In this document: piece by piece, positions 1 to 8,108 of the stretch
How the letters are laid out: every line of letters begins with the position of its first letter
How positions within the stretch are numbered: the first letter of the stretch is position 1
Source of the DNA: Dethiosulfatarculus sandiegensis
Lineage (GTDB): Bacteria > Desulfobacterota > Desulfarculia > Desulfarculales > Desulfarculaceae
Reading direction: 5' to 3'
Assembly: GCF_000931935.2 (NCBI RefSeq)
Contig: NZ_AZAC01000004.1
Location: 124,001 to 188,000, forward strand
Length of the DNA stretch: 64,000 nucleotides
Translations under genes and position numbers: made by a program
The notes under the pieces: generated by a model
Databases searched by the model: none
Told to the model about the DNA's origin: nothing
The model's input: the letters and a program-made list of their open reading frames with translations, nothing else

Positions 1-337
1 CGCCGGGCAGGGGAGTGAGTTTGTGTCCGGCCTGGGCGACGGCCAAAACCACCGCACCCCCGGGATCACTTATGCCGGGGGTGCCTGCGTCTGAAACCAG
101 GGCCACATCGCGGCCCTGATCCAGAAGATTCAGGACCTCGTAAGAGGCTCTTTTTCGGTTGGCTTCCCGGCAGGAAATAAGCCTCTTGCCGCTAATGGAT
201 AAATGGGCCAGGAGTTTTTTGGTGCGGCCAACGCTTTCCGCGGCAATAAAATCGACCTCTTCCAGAATGCGTCTGGCCCTGGGGGTGAGATCGTCAAGAT
301 TACCGATTGGGGTGGCCACAACAAAAAGGGTTGCCAA
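1..337 (-). CDS. rsmI: 16S rRNA (cytidine-2'-O)-methyltransferase RsmI, partial (N-terminal part)
   Basis: The minus strand encodes the first ~112 residues of RsmI, which 2'-O-methylates C1402 of 16S rRNA in the decoding centre. The start of the protein reads ATLFVVATPIGNLDDLTPRA, the standard family N-terminus, and the tetrapyrrole-methylase fold motif SDAGTPGISDPG is visible near residue 90. The likely start is TTG at 335-337, preceded by AGGAG about six bases upstream, inside the end of yraN. The C-terminus lies outside the window. It is the last visible gene of the ffh-to-rsmI cluster, next to yraN as in many bacteria. Identity is secure. Confidence 0.93.
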   Translation of the reverse strand, partial: MATLFVVATPIGNLDDLTPRARRILEEVDFIAAESVGRTKKLLAHLSISGKRLISCREANRKRASYEVLNLLDQGRDVALVSDAGTPGISDPGGAVVLAVAQAGHKLTPLPG

Positions 338-338
338 T

Positions 339-713
339 TTAGTCTCCTGGTCTGAATGCGTCTTTAATAAGGCGTAAGGCTTGCGGCCTGCCTTGCTCCA
401 TCTGCACGGCGGCCACGTCAAAGCGGCACAAGGGCACCGGCCCCTCCCTTTGGGCCAGATAAGCCGTGGCCGCGTTAATGAGCCTGGCCCGCTTGTGCTG
501 GTCCACGGCCTCTTCGGGCAGGCCATATTGGTTTCGGGATCTGCTTTTTACCTCCAGGAACACAAGCACCGGTCCGTCCAAGCAGATTATGTCTATTTCT
601 CCCCCTCCGAGGCGCCGATTAGTGGCTTCTATGGTGTAGCCTGCTTTTATCAGTTGGGCCGCGACCCATTTCTCGGCCAGCGTTCCTCTTTTTTGGGGAA
701 TGCGACCGGCCAT
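339..713 (-). CDS. yraN: YraN/UPF0102 family endonuclease-like protein
   Basis: A 124-residue protein of the YraN family, which has a restriction-endonuclease-like fold and unknown cellular role. The motif GGEIDIICLDGPVLVFLEVKSR carries the E-x-D ... (E)-V-K arrangement expected of the PD-(D/E)XK active site. Length fits the family. The stop TAA is one base before the rsmI start, and the ATG start lies about ten bases from the rnhB stop, so the three genes are probably cotranscribed. The gene neighbourhood rnhB-yraN-rsmI is common in proteobacteria. Confidence 0.9.
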   Translation of the reverse strand: MAGRIPQKRGTLAEKWVAAQLIKAGYTIEATNRRLGGGEIDIICLDGPVLVFLEVKSRSRNQYGLPEEAVDQHKRARLINAATAYLAQREGPVPLCRFDVAAVQMEQGRPQALRLIKDAFRPGD

Positions 714-723
714 AGGTCTTATC

Positions 724-1362
724 CTATAGGCCCAAAAACGACATTTGGGCCACTGGCGCGTAACTTTTGCGGTGGATTGGAGAGGGCCCTATTTGGGTCA
801 GCATCCGCCTGTGTTCTTTGGTGGGATATCCTTTGTTGGCAGCGAAATTGTACTGGGGATACTTTTCGTGCCATTTCAGCATGAGAGCGTCTCTGTGAAC
901 CTTGGCGAGGATGCTGGCCGCACCAATGCACTGGCACAGCCCGTCTCCCTTTATCACAGCTATCTGGGGCAGGCGTGATTCAATGGTGAAGCGTCCGTCA
1001 ACCAGAAGGTGATCCGGTTTGAACGATGTGTCTAAAAGCGCTCGGGCCATGGCGGTTAAACTGGCCTGGTGAATATTCAGACGATCTATTTCGTCGGGGT
1101 CGCATTGACCGATTCCGCTGGCAACTGCGGTGTCACCGATGATCGCGGCGAGCTCTTCCCGTTTTTTGGCCGAGAGTTTTTTGGAGTCCGCAACTCCGGG
1201 ATCCTCCCAGCCTTCGGGTAGGATAACGCACGCCGCCACCACGGGTCCGGCCAAGGGACCCCGTCCCACTTCATCCAGGCCGGCCAGCAGGGCGTAACCC
1301 TGACGCCTGAGCCTGGCCTCCAGTTCGAATTTGGAGGCCATGGGTGTTAGTTTTCGTGGCAA
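724..1362 (-). CDS. rnhB: Ribonuclease HII
   Basis: RNase HII removes ribonucleotides from DNA and RNA-DNA hybrids. The diagnostic motif LAGLDEVGRGPLAGPVVAA near residue 30 holds the catalytic D-E pair; further motifs are DSKKLSAKKRE and IKGDGLCQCIGAASILAKVHRD. The total length of ~212 residues is normal. The TTG at 1360-1362 has GAGG at a good distance. The in-frame ATG at 1339-1341 lacks a ribosome binding site but would give a plausible start (ASKFELEARL), so the start is not certain. It follows rplS after about 20 bases. Confidence 0.94.
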   Translation of the reverse strand: MPRKLTPMASKFELEARLRRQGYALLAGLDEVGRGPLAGPVVAACVILPEGWEDPGVADSKKLSAKKREELAAIIGDTAVASGIGQCDPDEIDRLNIHQASLTAMARALLDTSFKPDHLLVDGRFTIESRLPQIAVIKGDGLCQCIGAASILAKVHRDALMLKWHEKYPQYNFAANKGYPTKEHRRMLTQIGPSPIHRKSYAPVAQMSFLGL

Positions 1363-1381
1363 GAAGGCCTCAAAAAAGACC

Positions 1382-1729
1382 TCAGGCCCTGCGCAGTTCC
1401 TTGATGCGGGCGGCCTTGCCCCTCAAGTTGCGCAAGTAGTAGATGCGGCCACGGCGGACCCGACCACGGGTCACAATCTCCACCTTGTCGATGACAGGGG
1501 AGTGCAAGGGGAAGATACGTTCCACGCCCACGCTGTAGGAGACTTTGCGTACTGTAAAGGTGGCTCCCACACCTGCGCCGCGACGCCTGAGCACCACGCC
1601 TTCAAAAACCTGGACACGTTCTTTTTCACCTTCTTTAATGCGGACGTGGACCTTGACAGTGTCGCCTGCGCGGAACTGGGGGATATCCACCCTCATCTGC
1701 TCGCGGGCGATTTGTTTGATGGCGTCCAT
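1382..1729 (-). CDS. rplS: 50S ribosomal protein bL19
   Basis: Ribosomal protein L19 sits at the 30S-50S interface. The protein of 115 residues contains the typical core [20 protein letters not shown] and [17 protein letters not shown]. The start is ATG at 1727-1729, preceded by a strong AGGAGG eight bases upstream; a longer in-frame reading exists but adds residues not found in the family. The trmD-rplS order is the conserved one. The 228-base gap to trmD is longer than others in the cluster and may allow separate control of L19. Confidence 0.96.
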   Translation of the reverse strand: MDAIKQIAREQMRVDIPQFRAGDTVKVHVRIKEGEKERVQVFEGVVLRRRGAGVGATFTVRKVSYSVGVERIFPLHSPVIDKVEIVTRGRVRRGRIYYLRNLRGKAARIKELRRA

Positions 1730-1931
1730 GATAAAGCCTCCTGAAATCCGGCTGTCCGAAGTGGGGCGGCGCCTGCCCCCCGGCTTCGGGAATTGTACCT
1801 GGAAAATGCTAAAATATACCAAAACTCAGCCGGTTCGCCCGTTTAAACGCACAAAAATCCCGACACCCAGTGCGGTGCGGGAGCGCACAAACTAAAACCA
1901 GTGCGAAATCGGCTACTTATTTCTACTAAAA

Positions 1932-1956
1932 TTGCCCATCCTTTTCGGATCGGCAG
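1932..1956 (-). terminator. Short hairpin directly after trmD
   Basis: Read on the minus strand, TGCCGATCC and GGATGGGCA can form a nine-base stem with one mismatch around a GAAAA loop, followed by AATTTTAG. It lies immediately behind the trmD stop codon. The T tract is short, so this is at best a partial terminator or attenuator ahead of rplS. Confidence 0.35.
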
Positions 1957-1957
1957 T

Positions 1958-2698
1958 TTACGCTTTGTTTTTCAGCTCGGCCTTGATCCTGGCCAGAGCC
2001 TCTTTATCCTCTTGGCTCAATTGCACTTTTGGCAAGAGGTCGGGCCTTTTTTCAAGGGTGTGACGCAAAGATTCGTTTCTGCGCCAACGCTCTATGGCCG
2101 CATGGTTACCGCTTAAGAGTATCTCCGGCACCGACAGGCCTTGAAAAACCGCAGGCCTGGTGTAGTGGGGATGCTCCAAAAGGCCATCCATGAAACTGTC
2201 TGCCTGGGCTGAATCTTTTCCGCCCAACACCCCGGGCAACAACCTGGCGACCGCATCCACCAGGCAAAGAGCTCCCAGCTCACCGCCTGTGAGGACAAAA
2301 TCTCCCAAGCTTATCTCTTCCGCTCCGGAAAGATCAAGGGCCCTTTGGTCCAGCCCCTCATAGCGCCCACAGATCAAGGTGAGCCTGGGCTCCCTGGTCA
2401 GTTCCCCGGCCAGGTCCTGATCAAAGGGTCTGCCCTGGGGAGACAGCATGATCCTGCGGCCCTTGGGCTCTGCGGGAAGGCTTTCCAGGGCAGCCATCAG
2501 GGGGCCGGGCATCATCACCATGCCGTCGCCGCCTCCATAGGGGGAATCGTCGACTGTGCGGTGCTTGTCTGTGGCAAAGTCGCGGATATTGGTGACACGC
2601 ACCTCTATCAGCCCTTTGTCCCGGGCCCTGCCCATTATGGAAGTCCTGCAGTAAAGATCGCAGACTTCCGGGAGAAGAGTTAGTATGTCAAAGATCAT
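1958..2698 (-). CDS. trmD: tRNA (guanine-N1-)-methyltransferase TrmD
   Basis: TrmD methylates G37 of tRNAs with G at position 36 and prevents frameshifting. The protein starts MIFDILTLLPE, the normal family N-terminus. The knotted SPOUT-fold motifs are clear: VDDSPYGGGDGMVM, LTLICGRYEGLDQRA and SLGDFVLTGGE. A GTG eight codons further upstream (2720-2722) would extend the protein without family support; neither candidate has a strong ribosome binding site. The C-terminal ~25 residues, rich in K and E, are typical. It sits between rimM and rplS as in most bacteria. Confidence 0.95.
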   Translation of the reverse strand: MIFDILTLLPEVCDLYCRTSIMGRARDKGLIEVRVTNIRDFATDKHRTVDDSPYGGGDGMVMMPGPLMAALESLPAEPKGRRIMLSPQGRPFDQDLAGELTREPRLTLICGRYEGLDQRALDLSGAEEISLGDFVLTGGELGALCLVDAVARLLPGVLGGKDSAQADSFMDGLLEHPHYTRPAVFQGLSVPEILLSGNHAAIERWRRNESLRHTLEKRPDLLPKVQLSQEDKEALARIKAELKNKA

Positions 2699-2761
2699 AT
2701 GGACCAAAGCCGGAAGTTTCACCCGGCCGTATAAAAACGGCCAGAGTGAGTTGATTACGGT

Positions 2762-3301
2762 TCATGACTCGCCAAATCCCTGGCTTTCCAGAAGGCCTTC
2801 GGGAAGGTCCACCTGGATATAGCCTTTGGAAAGCTCCATCCGGACTACGAATTCATCTGTAGCCGGTATCAGGCCCTCCTGGCCGGAGGAGTTCTTTATA
2901 ACCCAGATCTCCTGGCCGCCGGGATCGGTCACATGGGCTATTCGCCCCAGGACCCGGTTTTCCAAGTCCCGGACTTCCACACCCTTAAGCTGGAACCAGT
3001 AATACTCGTCTTCCGCCAAGGCTGGTAGCTGATCTTGTGAAATATAGATGAAAAAACCCTTGAGCTTATCGGCTTCTTCCTTGGTGTTTATCTCTTCCAC
3101 CTTAAAAAGAAGCCTGCCCTTGTGGCGGCGCAGGGATTTCAAGTTCAATTCCTGCGCTGCCTCGGGGTTTGGCCCCGCGTATAACTTTTCCGCCGTAAGG
3201 AAAAGTTCCGAGTCCCCGGTATAGGGGTATACCCGAACCTCTCCCTTAAGGCCGAATGATCCTGAAGATCGGCCCATAAGGACCAGTTGGGGGCAATTCA
3301 T
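2762..3301 (-). CDS. rimM: 16S rRNA processing protein RimM
   Basis: RimM helps mature the 30S head by binding uS19 and 16S rRNA. The 179-residue protein shows the N-terminal RimM domain (GRSSGSFGLKGEVRV) and the C-terminal PRC-barrel (DEYYWFQLKGVEV, IPATDEFV). Length is standard. The ATG start has GGAG about 11 bases upstream inside the end of khpA, and only a couple of bases separate the two genes. Identity is secure from sequence and context. Confidence 0.95.
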   Translation of the reverse strand: MNCPQLVLMGRSSGSFGLKGEVRVYPYTGDSELFLTAEKLYAGPNPEAAQELNLKSLRRHKGRLLFKVEEINTKEEADKLKGFFIYISQDQLPALAEDEYYWFQLKGVEVRDLENRVLGRIAHVTDPGGQEIWVIKNSSGQEGLIPATDEFVVRMELSKGYIQVDLPEGLLESQGFGES

Positions 3302-3303
3302 CT

Positions 3304-3534
3304 TTACTCGATAATCTCCAACACCGATCTCTTACGAATCTTGGTGGAGGCAGCACTGAGGATTGTGCGCATGGCCCGGGCCGTACGGCCCTGCTTGCCA
3401 ATGACTTTGCCCAGATCCTCCTTGGCTACCTTCAACTCGATGACCGAGGTTTGTTCTCCTTCAATCTCGGAGACATCGACCTGCTCGGGATTGTCCACCA
3501 GCGCCTGGGCAATGTACTTGATCAACTCCTTCAT
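3304..3534 (-). CDS. khpA: KH-domain RNA-binding protein KhpA
   Basis: A 76-residue single KH-domain protein between rpsP and rimM, the usual place for khpA (YlqC). The RNA-binding GxxG loop is present as [14 protein letters not shown]. The family works with KhpB/Jag in RNA binding and cell-shape control in Gram-positive bacteria; its role in deltaproteobacteria is not established. The start at 3532-3534 has GGAGAGGTG upstream; an in-frame upstream start at 3576 is less likely. Confidence 0.92.
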   Translation of the reverse strand: MKELIKYIAQALVDNPEQVDVSEIEGEQTSVIELKVAKEDLGKVIGKQGRTARAMRTILSAASTKIRKRSVLEIIE

Positions 3535-3600
3535 TCGGCACCTCTCCACCATGAGATACGCAACCGGAGATTCCAACCCTACCGGCCCAGGGAAAATTCC

Positions 3601-3885
3601 CTACTGGGCCAACTCGGTTCCCCCGGAGCCTTCTTCCTGGCCGGGCCAAAGGCGATTGGCCTTGAGCAGACTCTTAACCGTGTCTGTGGGTTGCGCGCCC
3701 CGTTCAAGCCACTTGGAAAGCAGCTCACCCTTAACCTCTACTTGTGAGGGCTCCTGCTTGGGATCATATGTACCCAATATCTCCAGGAACCTGCCGTCAC
3801 GCGGAGACTGTGAATCTGCCGCGACAATCCGATAGAAGGGACGCTTTTTGGCCCCCATCCTAGTCAGCCTGATTTTAACTGCCAT
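3601..3885 (-). CDS. rpsP: 30S ribosomal protein bS16
   Basis: Ribosomal protein S16, an early 30S assembly protein. The protein of 94 residues starts [20 protein letters not shown], the canonical sequence, and includes [13 protein letters not shown]. It follows ffh after 86 bases and precedes khpA, as in most bacteria. The acidic, glycine-rich tail (EEGSGGTE) is variable in the family. Confidence 0.97.
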   Translation of the reverse strand: MAVKIRLTRMGAKKRPFYRIVAADSQSPRDGRFLEILGTYDPKQEPSQVEVKGELLSKWLERGAQPTDTVKSLLKANRLWPGQEEGSGGTELAQ

Positions 3886-3971
3886 GTGCTTAGTTTCGCC
3901 TTTTTAGTGTGCCTGTCACCTAAGGCAAGCGCCTCAGATGAGTTAGAGACTTCAAATAAAGACCCTGATAT

Positions 3972-5312
3972 TTAAAATCCCCGCATGGAGAGCATCTTAC
4001 CCAAACCCTTTTTGGGCCCCATGCGAGCCATTTGTTTCATCATTTTTTGAGATTGACGGAAGTTTTTCAACAGCCGGTTCACATCCGTCACTGTGGTTCC
4101 CGACCCCTTGGCAATTCTTTTTCTGCGGGAGGCATTGATTATATTGTGATTTTGCCTTTCCGCCACTGTCATGGAGCCGATAATGGCCTCGATGCGTTTT
4201 ATTTCTTTTTCATCGGGGGCCATATTCTTCATATTTTTAAGCTTACCCGCTCCGGGCAGCATCTTCAAAATGGAATCTAACGATCCCATTTTGCGAATTT
4301 GTCTCAGCTGATCTCTGAAGTCTTCCAGGGTGAACTGGTTTTTGGCCATCTTTTTGGCCAGGGCCTCGGCTTTTTCCTGGTCAATGGCCTCGCTGGCCTT
4401 TTCCACCAGACTTAAAACATCGCCCATACCCAGAATGCGGTTGGCCAGACGGTCCGGATGGAACACCTCTAAGGCGTCAAGCTTTTCACCCACACCCAAG
4501 AACTTGATCGGTACATCGACCACGGCCCGGATGGATATGGCGGCTCCGCCCCTGGCGTCGCCCTCGACTTTGGTCAACACCACTCCGGTGAGCCCCAGGC
4601 TTTGGTGAAAGCTTTGGGCCACGTTGACCGCGTCCTGACCGGTCATGGAGTCAGCCACCAAGAGGGCTTCCTGGGGATGCAGGCGCTCCTTGATGGCCTT
4701 GAGCTGGGCCATTAAGGCCTCATCCACATGAAGGCGGCCGGCGGTATCCAGAATCAGTACGTCACATTCCGCCCTGGCCGCATCGGCCAAAGATGCGATG
4801 CATATATCAACCGGGTCCTGGCCCGGGTCTGTATCAAAAACCGGGACGTCAACCTGTTTACCCAGACGTTTGAGCTGCTCAATGGCTGCCGGCCTCTGCA
4901 CATCCGCGGGCACCAGAAAAGGCTTTTTACCCCTTTTTTTGAGGTTTAAAGCCAGCTTGGCGCTGGTTGTGGTCTTACCGGCGCCCTGCAGGCCGACCAT
5001 CATATAAACCAGGGGCGACTTGCCGGTCAAGACAAGGGGTTCGCCCTCTTTGCCCATCAGGGTGCAGAGTTCATCGTGAACAATTTTGATAACCATCTGG
5101 GCCGGGGTGATGGAACGCATGACTTCCTGTCCCACAGCTCTTTTCTTGACCTGTGAGATAAAGTCTTTCACCACCTTGTAATTGACATCCGCCTCCAGCA
5201 AGGCCAGACGGACCTCGCGCATGGCATCGGCAATATTTTGCTCGGTGAGCTTGCCGTGACCCTTAAGGCGTTTAAATGTTTCGGCCAGGCGGTCGCTTAA
5301 GTGATCGAACAT
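3972..5312 (-). CDS. ffh: Signal recognition particle protein Ffh
   Basis: Ffh is the SRP GTPase that binds 4.5S RNA and signal sequences and delivers ribosomes to FtsY. Domains in order are the N domain (1-~90), the G domain with P-loop GLQGAGKTTTSAKLA near residue 108, DTAGRLH and TKVEGDARGG, then the methionine-rich M domain ending in QSQKMMKQMARMGPKKGLGKM. Length (446) is normal. It is the first gene of the cluster; the leader upstream is about 220 bases from a predicted promoter. Confidence 0.97.
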   Translation of the reverse strand: MFDHLSDRLAETFKRLKGHGKLTEQNIADAMREVRLALLEADVNYKVVKDFISQVKKRAVGQEVMRSITPAQMVIKIVHDELCTLMGKEGEPLVLTGKSPLVYMMVGLQGAGKTTTSAKLALNLKKRGKKPFLVPADVQRPAAIEQLKRLGKQVDVPVFDTDPGQDPVDICIASLADAARAECDVLILDTAGRLHVDEALMAQLKAIKERLHPQEALLVADSMTGQDAVNVAQSFHQSLGLTGVVLTKVEGDARGGAAISIRAVVDVPIKFLGVGEKLDALEVFHPDRLANRILGMGDVLSLVEKASEAIDQEKAEALAKKMAKNQFTLEDFRDQLRQIRKMGSLDSILKMLPGAGKLKNMKNMAPDEKEIKRIEAIIGSMTVAERQNHNIINASRRKRIAKGSGTTVTDVNRLLKNFRQSQKMMKQMARMGPKKGLGKMLSMRGF

Positions 5313-5536
5313 CCGCTATTTTCACTCACCCAATAGTTGATTGCTCACGTAGTTGTCCACGGGCTACATCTGCAAATTCAGGCAGTATATGGTAAAACCA
5401 GGCTTGCGTCAACCGACGCCAAGTATCATTCCACTAATATACTATAGCAAAACGATGAGATTTACTTCAATTCCTGTCTGCATGGTAGCAATTATTTCAG
5501 AGGTCTGCTGAAAGCCTTACCGGCTTATTTACGCAA

Positions 5537-5565
5537 AAAATAAGTGTAGCACGCCATGGTGTCAA
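5537..5565 (-). promoter_or_regulatory. Sigma70-type promoter for the ffh cluster
   Basis: On the minus strand TTGACA (5560-5565) and TATTTT (5537-5542) are separated by exactly 17 bases. The predicted start of transcription is near 5530, giving a leader of about 220 bases before ffh. This is the only strong promoter seen for the nine-gene cluster. Confidence 0.6.
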
Positions 5566-5789
5566 GTCAAGTTGTCCGTGTATTCATTGGAAAAGTTGTA
5601 AAAATATGGAAGGTTAGCCGGCATCATTCAAAGAGCCGTTGTTTTGGAATTATTTTTTTATCCAAGTTAGGCCTTTTGGAAAAAAGTTGATCAGCCGGGT
5701 TGAAACTACGCCTTCAAACTGTGGATCGGAAAAAATATCTGGTTTTAGTCGTGGTTTTTTATCGGAAAACCACACCGCAGATTGTAAAG

Positions 5790-5830
5790 GGGGCGGGCCG
5801 TTTAGTGAAAAGCACCCACAGGCCCGCCCC
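5790..5830 (-). terminator. 10-bp GC-rich hairpin after the CMD-family gene
   Basis: GGGGCGGGCC (5790-5799) and GGCCCGCCCC (5821-5830) form a perfect ten-base stem with a 21-base loop, just beyond the stop of the gene at 5842. On the minus strand the stem is followed only by CTTTAC, so the T tract is weak; it may work as a terminator or mRNA-stabilising end. Confidence 0.5.
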
Positions 5831-5841
5831 GGAGAGAGTTG

Positions 5842-6357
5842 TTATTTGCGCAAGGCCGTAAAGAGAATGCTTAATGCCACCATACTTGTTCCATGGTGCA
5901 AGGCATCAAAGATGTCCCCGTCTTTCCACCCCTGGTCCCGCAAGGCCTGTATTTTTTCGTCGCTTGCGTAAGATGGCGCGGAAACAGTCTTACGGACAAA
6001 ATCCACCAGTTGGTTTTCCCTTTTTTCCAAAGGGGCCCGGGCAGTGTCTTTCAGCACGTCATCAAAGTCCTCATCCGTCATACCGGCCCGTTTAAGCATC
6101 CCCTTGTTAAGGTTGATGCAATAGTCCAGCTTTCTGTCTGTTGCGATCAGAAAACGTATAAGGGCCAGGACATGGGGATTAAGGCTTTTGTGATGTACGA
6201 AATGCCCCATGTTCATGGCCTGGATTCGGATCAGTTCAGGACTGGCGCTGAGCATTTCAAATGGTTCCGGCACTCCCACTTCCTTGGGAAACATGGCATA
6301 GATTTTGGCCAAATCACCGGTTGCTTCTGTGGGGGGAGTTGTTTTCAGGTGGAACAT
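5842..6357 (-). CDS. Carboxymuconolactone decarboxylase / AhpD-like family protein
   Basis: A 171-residue all-helical protein of the CMD/AhpD superfamily. The sequence SLNPHVLALIRFLIATDRKLDYCINLNKG matches the family core, where peroxidatic members have E...CxxC...H. Here the region reads DYCINLNKG: Cys80 is present but the second cysteine is Asn83 and the following histidine is absent, so classical disulfide peroxidase chemistry is unlikely. Start ATG at 6355-6357 has AAGGAGA. It lies downstream of a TetR gene and has a TetR-type operator in its promoter region, so it is probably induced by a small electrophile or similar compound (inference). The substrate is unknown. Confidence 0.75.
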   Translation of the reverse strand: MFHLKTTPPTEATGDLAKIYAMFPKEVGVPEPFEMLSASPELIRIQAMNMGHFVHHKSLNPHVLALIRFLIATDRKLDYCINLNKGMLKRAGMTDEDFDDVLKDTARAPLEKRENQLVDFVRKTVSAPSYASDEKIQALRDQGWKDGDIFDALHHGTSMVALSILFTALRK

Positions 6358-6440
6358 TTAAATCTCCTTTTGGGGCTGCTGCCTTGTGAAGGTTGTTTAG
6401 TTTAAAAAATGGCTGGTTAAGTTTGCCGAAGACTGAAAAT

Positions 6441-6456
6441 TAGACCAGTCTACTAG
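6441..6456. promoter_or_regulatory. TetR-type operator upstream of the CMD-family gene
   Basis: TAGACCAGTCTACTAG contains the perfect inverted repeat TAGAC-CA-GTCTA. It matches 13 of 16 bases, in the same orientation, with the site at 7128-7143 upstream of the TetR gene itself. It lies about 85 bases before the start of the CMD-family gene, in promoter range. Confidence 0.65.
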
Positions 6457-6508
6457 CAGGTTTGAAAAATGTCCACCCATGTCGAATGGATATAATAACT
6501 TATTATTT

Positions 6509-7093
6509 TTATTGAGAATTCAGCAGGTGACCAAAAATTGCCTGCATGAAATTACTTAAAGGAGCCTGGCTTTTGCTTAACTTCATGGCCAACAAAGAGC
6601 CCTGCCAGCTTTGTAAAATAAAGGCGGCCGTGTTTTTCGGGGAGAGGTTCTCAGGCAATTGTCCCTTTTGCCGGGCTTCTTCCAGCAATGTGGCTATTTC
6701 GGCCTCAAAAGAAGCAAGCACCCGGCTTAAACGCGCCCTGAACTCAGGGTGCAGGTCGGCCATCTCCTGGGTGAGGTTGCCCAATGGGCAGCCCATGGCA
6801 AACCCCCGCACCTCAAGATCCTGTTTTAATTTTTCATACATTTTCTTAAGACGCTCTAGAGGCGGGAGGTCCTGATCATGTAAAAAGGGGCTGACCTCCC
6901 CGGCCATGACCTTGCCGTAATAGTCCACCAGGGCCAGCCCCAGATCGTCTTTGCTCTTAAAATAATGATAGAAAGATCCCTTGGGCACTCCGGCTGTTTT
7001 CAGAATTTCGCCCAATCCTGTATTGTTAAATCCCTGGCGATGAACCAGAAGGGCCGCTGTCTTGATAATTTGTTCCTTGGTTTCTTTGGCCAA
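6509..7093 (-). CDS. TetR/AcrR family transcriptional regulator
   Basis: A 194-residue repressor. The N-terminal helix-turn-helix is clear (IIKTAALLVHRQGFNNTGLG, then VPKGSFYHYFKSKDDL, residues ~8-55). The C-terminal ligand domain contains GCPLGNLTQEMAD, as in TetR members of the NemR/AcuR type that sense reactive small molecules; the cysteine in GCPLGN may be a sensor (inference). The start is TTG at 7091-7093 with AAAGGA eight bases upstream. It is divergent from an SMR exporter gene, and matching operators lie at 7128-7143 and 6441-6456, so it probably controls itself, the exporter and the CMD-family gene. Confidence 0.88.
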   Translation of the reverse strand: MAKETKEQIIKTAALLVHRQGFNNTGLGEILKTAGVPKGSFYHYFKSKDDLGLALVDYYGKVMAGEVSPFLHDQDLPPLERLKKMYEKLKQDLEVRGFAMGCPLGNLTQEMADLHPEFRARLSRVLASFEAEIATLLEEARQKGQLPENLSPKNTAAFILQSWQGSLLAMKLSKSQAPLSNFMQAIFGHLLNSQ

Positions 7094-7127
7094 CTGTTTT
7101 CCTTTGCAAGAGTTACGGCTATCATAT

Positions 7128-7143
7128 TAGACCGGTCGTCTAG
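7128..7143. promoter_or_regulatory. TetR-type operator between the regulator and the SMR gene
   Basis: TAGACCGGTCGTCTAG, with arms TAGAC and GTCTA, sits 35 bases upstream of the TetR start and about 150 bases before the divergent SMR gene. It agrees at 13 of 16 positions with the site before the CMD-family gene. Confidence 0.65.
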
Positions 7144-7293
7144 AAAAGTCAAGCGACTTTTCGGCATGAGCCCAAAGGGCCTGCCCTCTCCAGTTCGGGG
7201 AGGGTTGGTTTTTGGAGTTAATAAATTTCTTAAAACTATTTTAGAATAAAAACATAATTTGATTTGAGTTGCTTTTGAACCAGTGGAGGAACA

Positions 7294-7620
7294 GTGGGTT
7301 TTGTTTTTCTTTTCTTAGCCATATCAGCGGAAATTGTGGGAACCAGCGCTTTAAAGGCATCGCAGCAGTTTACCAGGCTTTACCCCAGTCTTTTGGTGGT
7401 GCTTGGCTATGGCGCGGCCTTTTTTCTTTTGGGGCAGGTGCTGAAATATATCCCCATGGGGGTTGCTTATGCTTTTTGGGCAGGATTGGGGATTGTCCTT
7501 ATAACTTTGGTTGATGTATTTTTTTATAAGCAGCCTATTGATTTGGCTGCAGGGCTGGGGATCGCGTTGATCGTCTCGGGTGTTGTTGTGATCCATGTCT
7601 TTTCCAAAGCTGTGGTGTGA
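7294..7620 (+). CDS. SMR family multidrug exporter (EmrE/Qac type)
   Basis: A 108-residue inner-membrane protein with four predicted membrane helices. The essential glutamate is in AISAEIVGTSALK (Glu13), and the segments FTRLYPS and YIPMGVAYAFWAGLGIVLI follow the EmrE pattern rather than the guanidine-exporter (Gdx/SugE) pattern. It should act as a proton-coupled antiporter for cationic drugs. GTG start with GGAGGA only three bases away, which is close but the only good site. Divergent from the TetR gene, which likely controls it. Confidence 0.9.
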   Translation: MGFVFLFLAISAEIVGTSALKASQQFTRLYPSLLVVLGYGAAFFLLGQVLKYIPMGVAYAFWAGLGIVLITLVDVFFYKQPIDLAAGLGIALIVSGVVVIHVFSKAVV

Positions 7621-8108
7621 TCCTTTCTCACTGAGTTTGCACAGGTAACATATGCTTATTCTTCAGCTTATTGGAAAATTGCAGTTAACCGGCCGGGATC
7701 TGGACAGGGATTTTCAAACCGTGTATGGTCAAATCGTTTGCAATAAACCGGATCACAGATGGTGTTTGGGGTGAAATAGTCTGCCTAAGGCGGTTGCTGA
7801 AACTTCCCGGAAACTTTTGCGGACAACGAATAGGGCGCCATGGCCGCATGATAGTCCTTTTACATCTGTCTTGACCGTCCGTCTGTTTGTGGCGCGTTTG
7901 TCAGTTTTTAACTGAAGGGCAATTTAGCGGGCGACAACTCTTAACAAAGTACATCGGTGAGAGTAATCCGGGCGCAATGGCGCTTTTTCCTTGCCGGGCC
8001 TGAAAAGGCCTCCGCCCAGGGAATGAACCGATGCTTACCTTTATTCAGCTTCTTTTGATAATTTATTTGGTGTCTACGTAAATACGCCTTTGGCGGTCCG
8101 GAGCAGTC
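7621..8108 (+). other. Intergenic gap before the first efflux operon
   Basis: About 490 bases with no convincing reading frame, RNA gene or strong terminator. It should contain the promoter of the efflux operon at 8109, but I could not single out good -35 and -10 boxes. Confidence 0.5.

Larger units (their letters stand above)
5313..5841. other. Intergenic gap between ffh and the CMD-family gene
   Basis: About 530 bases without a convincing gene on either strand. It holds the divergent-looking leader and promoter of ffh (minus strand) and a hairpin at its right end belonging to the gene at 5842. The middle (5570-5780) is AT-rich and shows nothing I can name. Confidence 0.6.

Noticed and set aside
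7144..7293. Guanidine riboswitch before the SMR gene
   Set aside because: Only a simple hairpin (CCCTCTCC/GGGGAGGG) was found, and the protein is of the EmrE drug type rather than the guanidine-exporter type.
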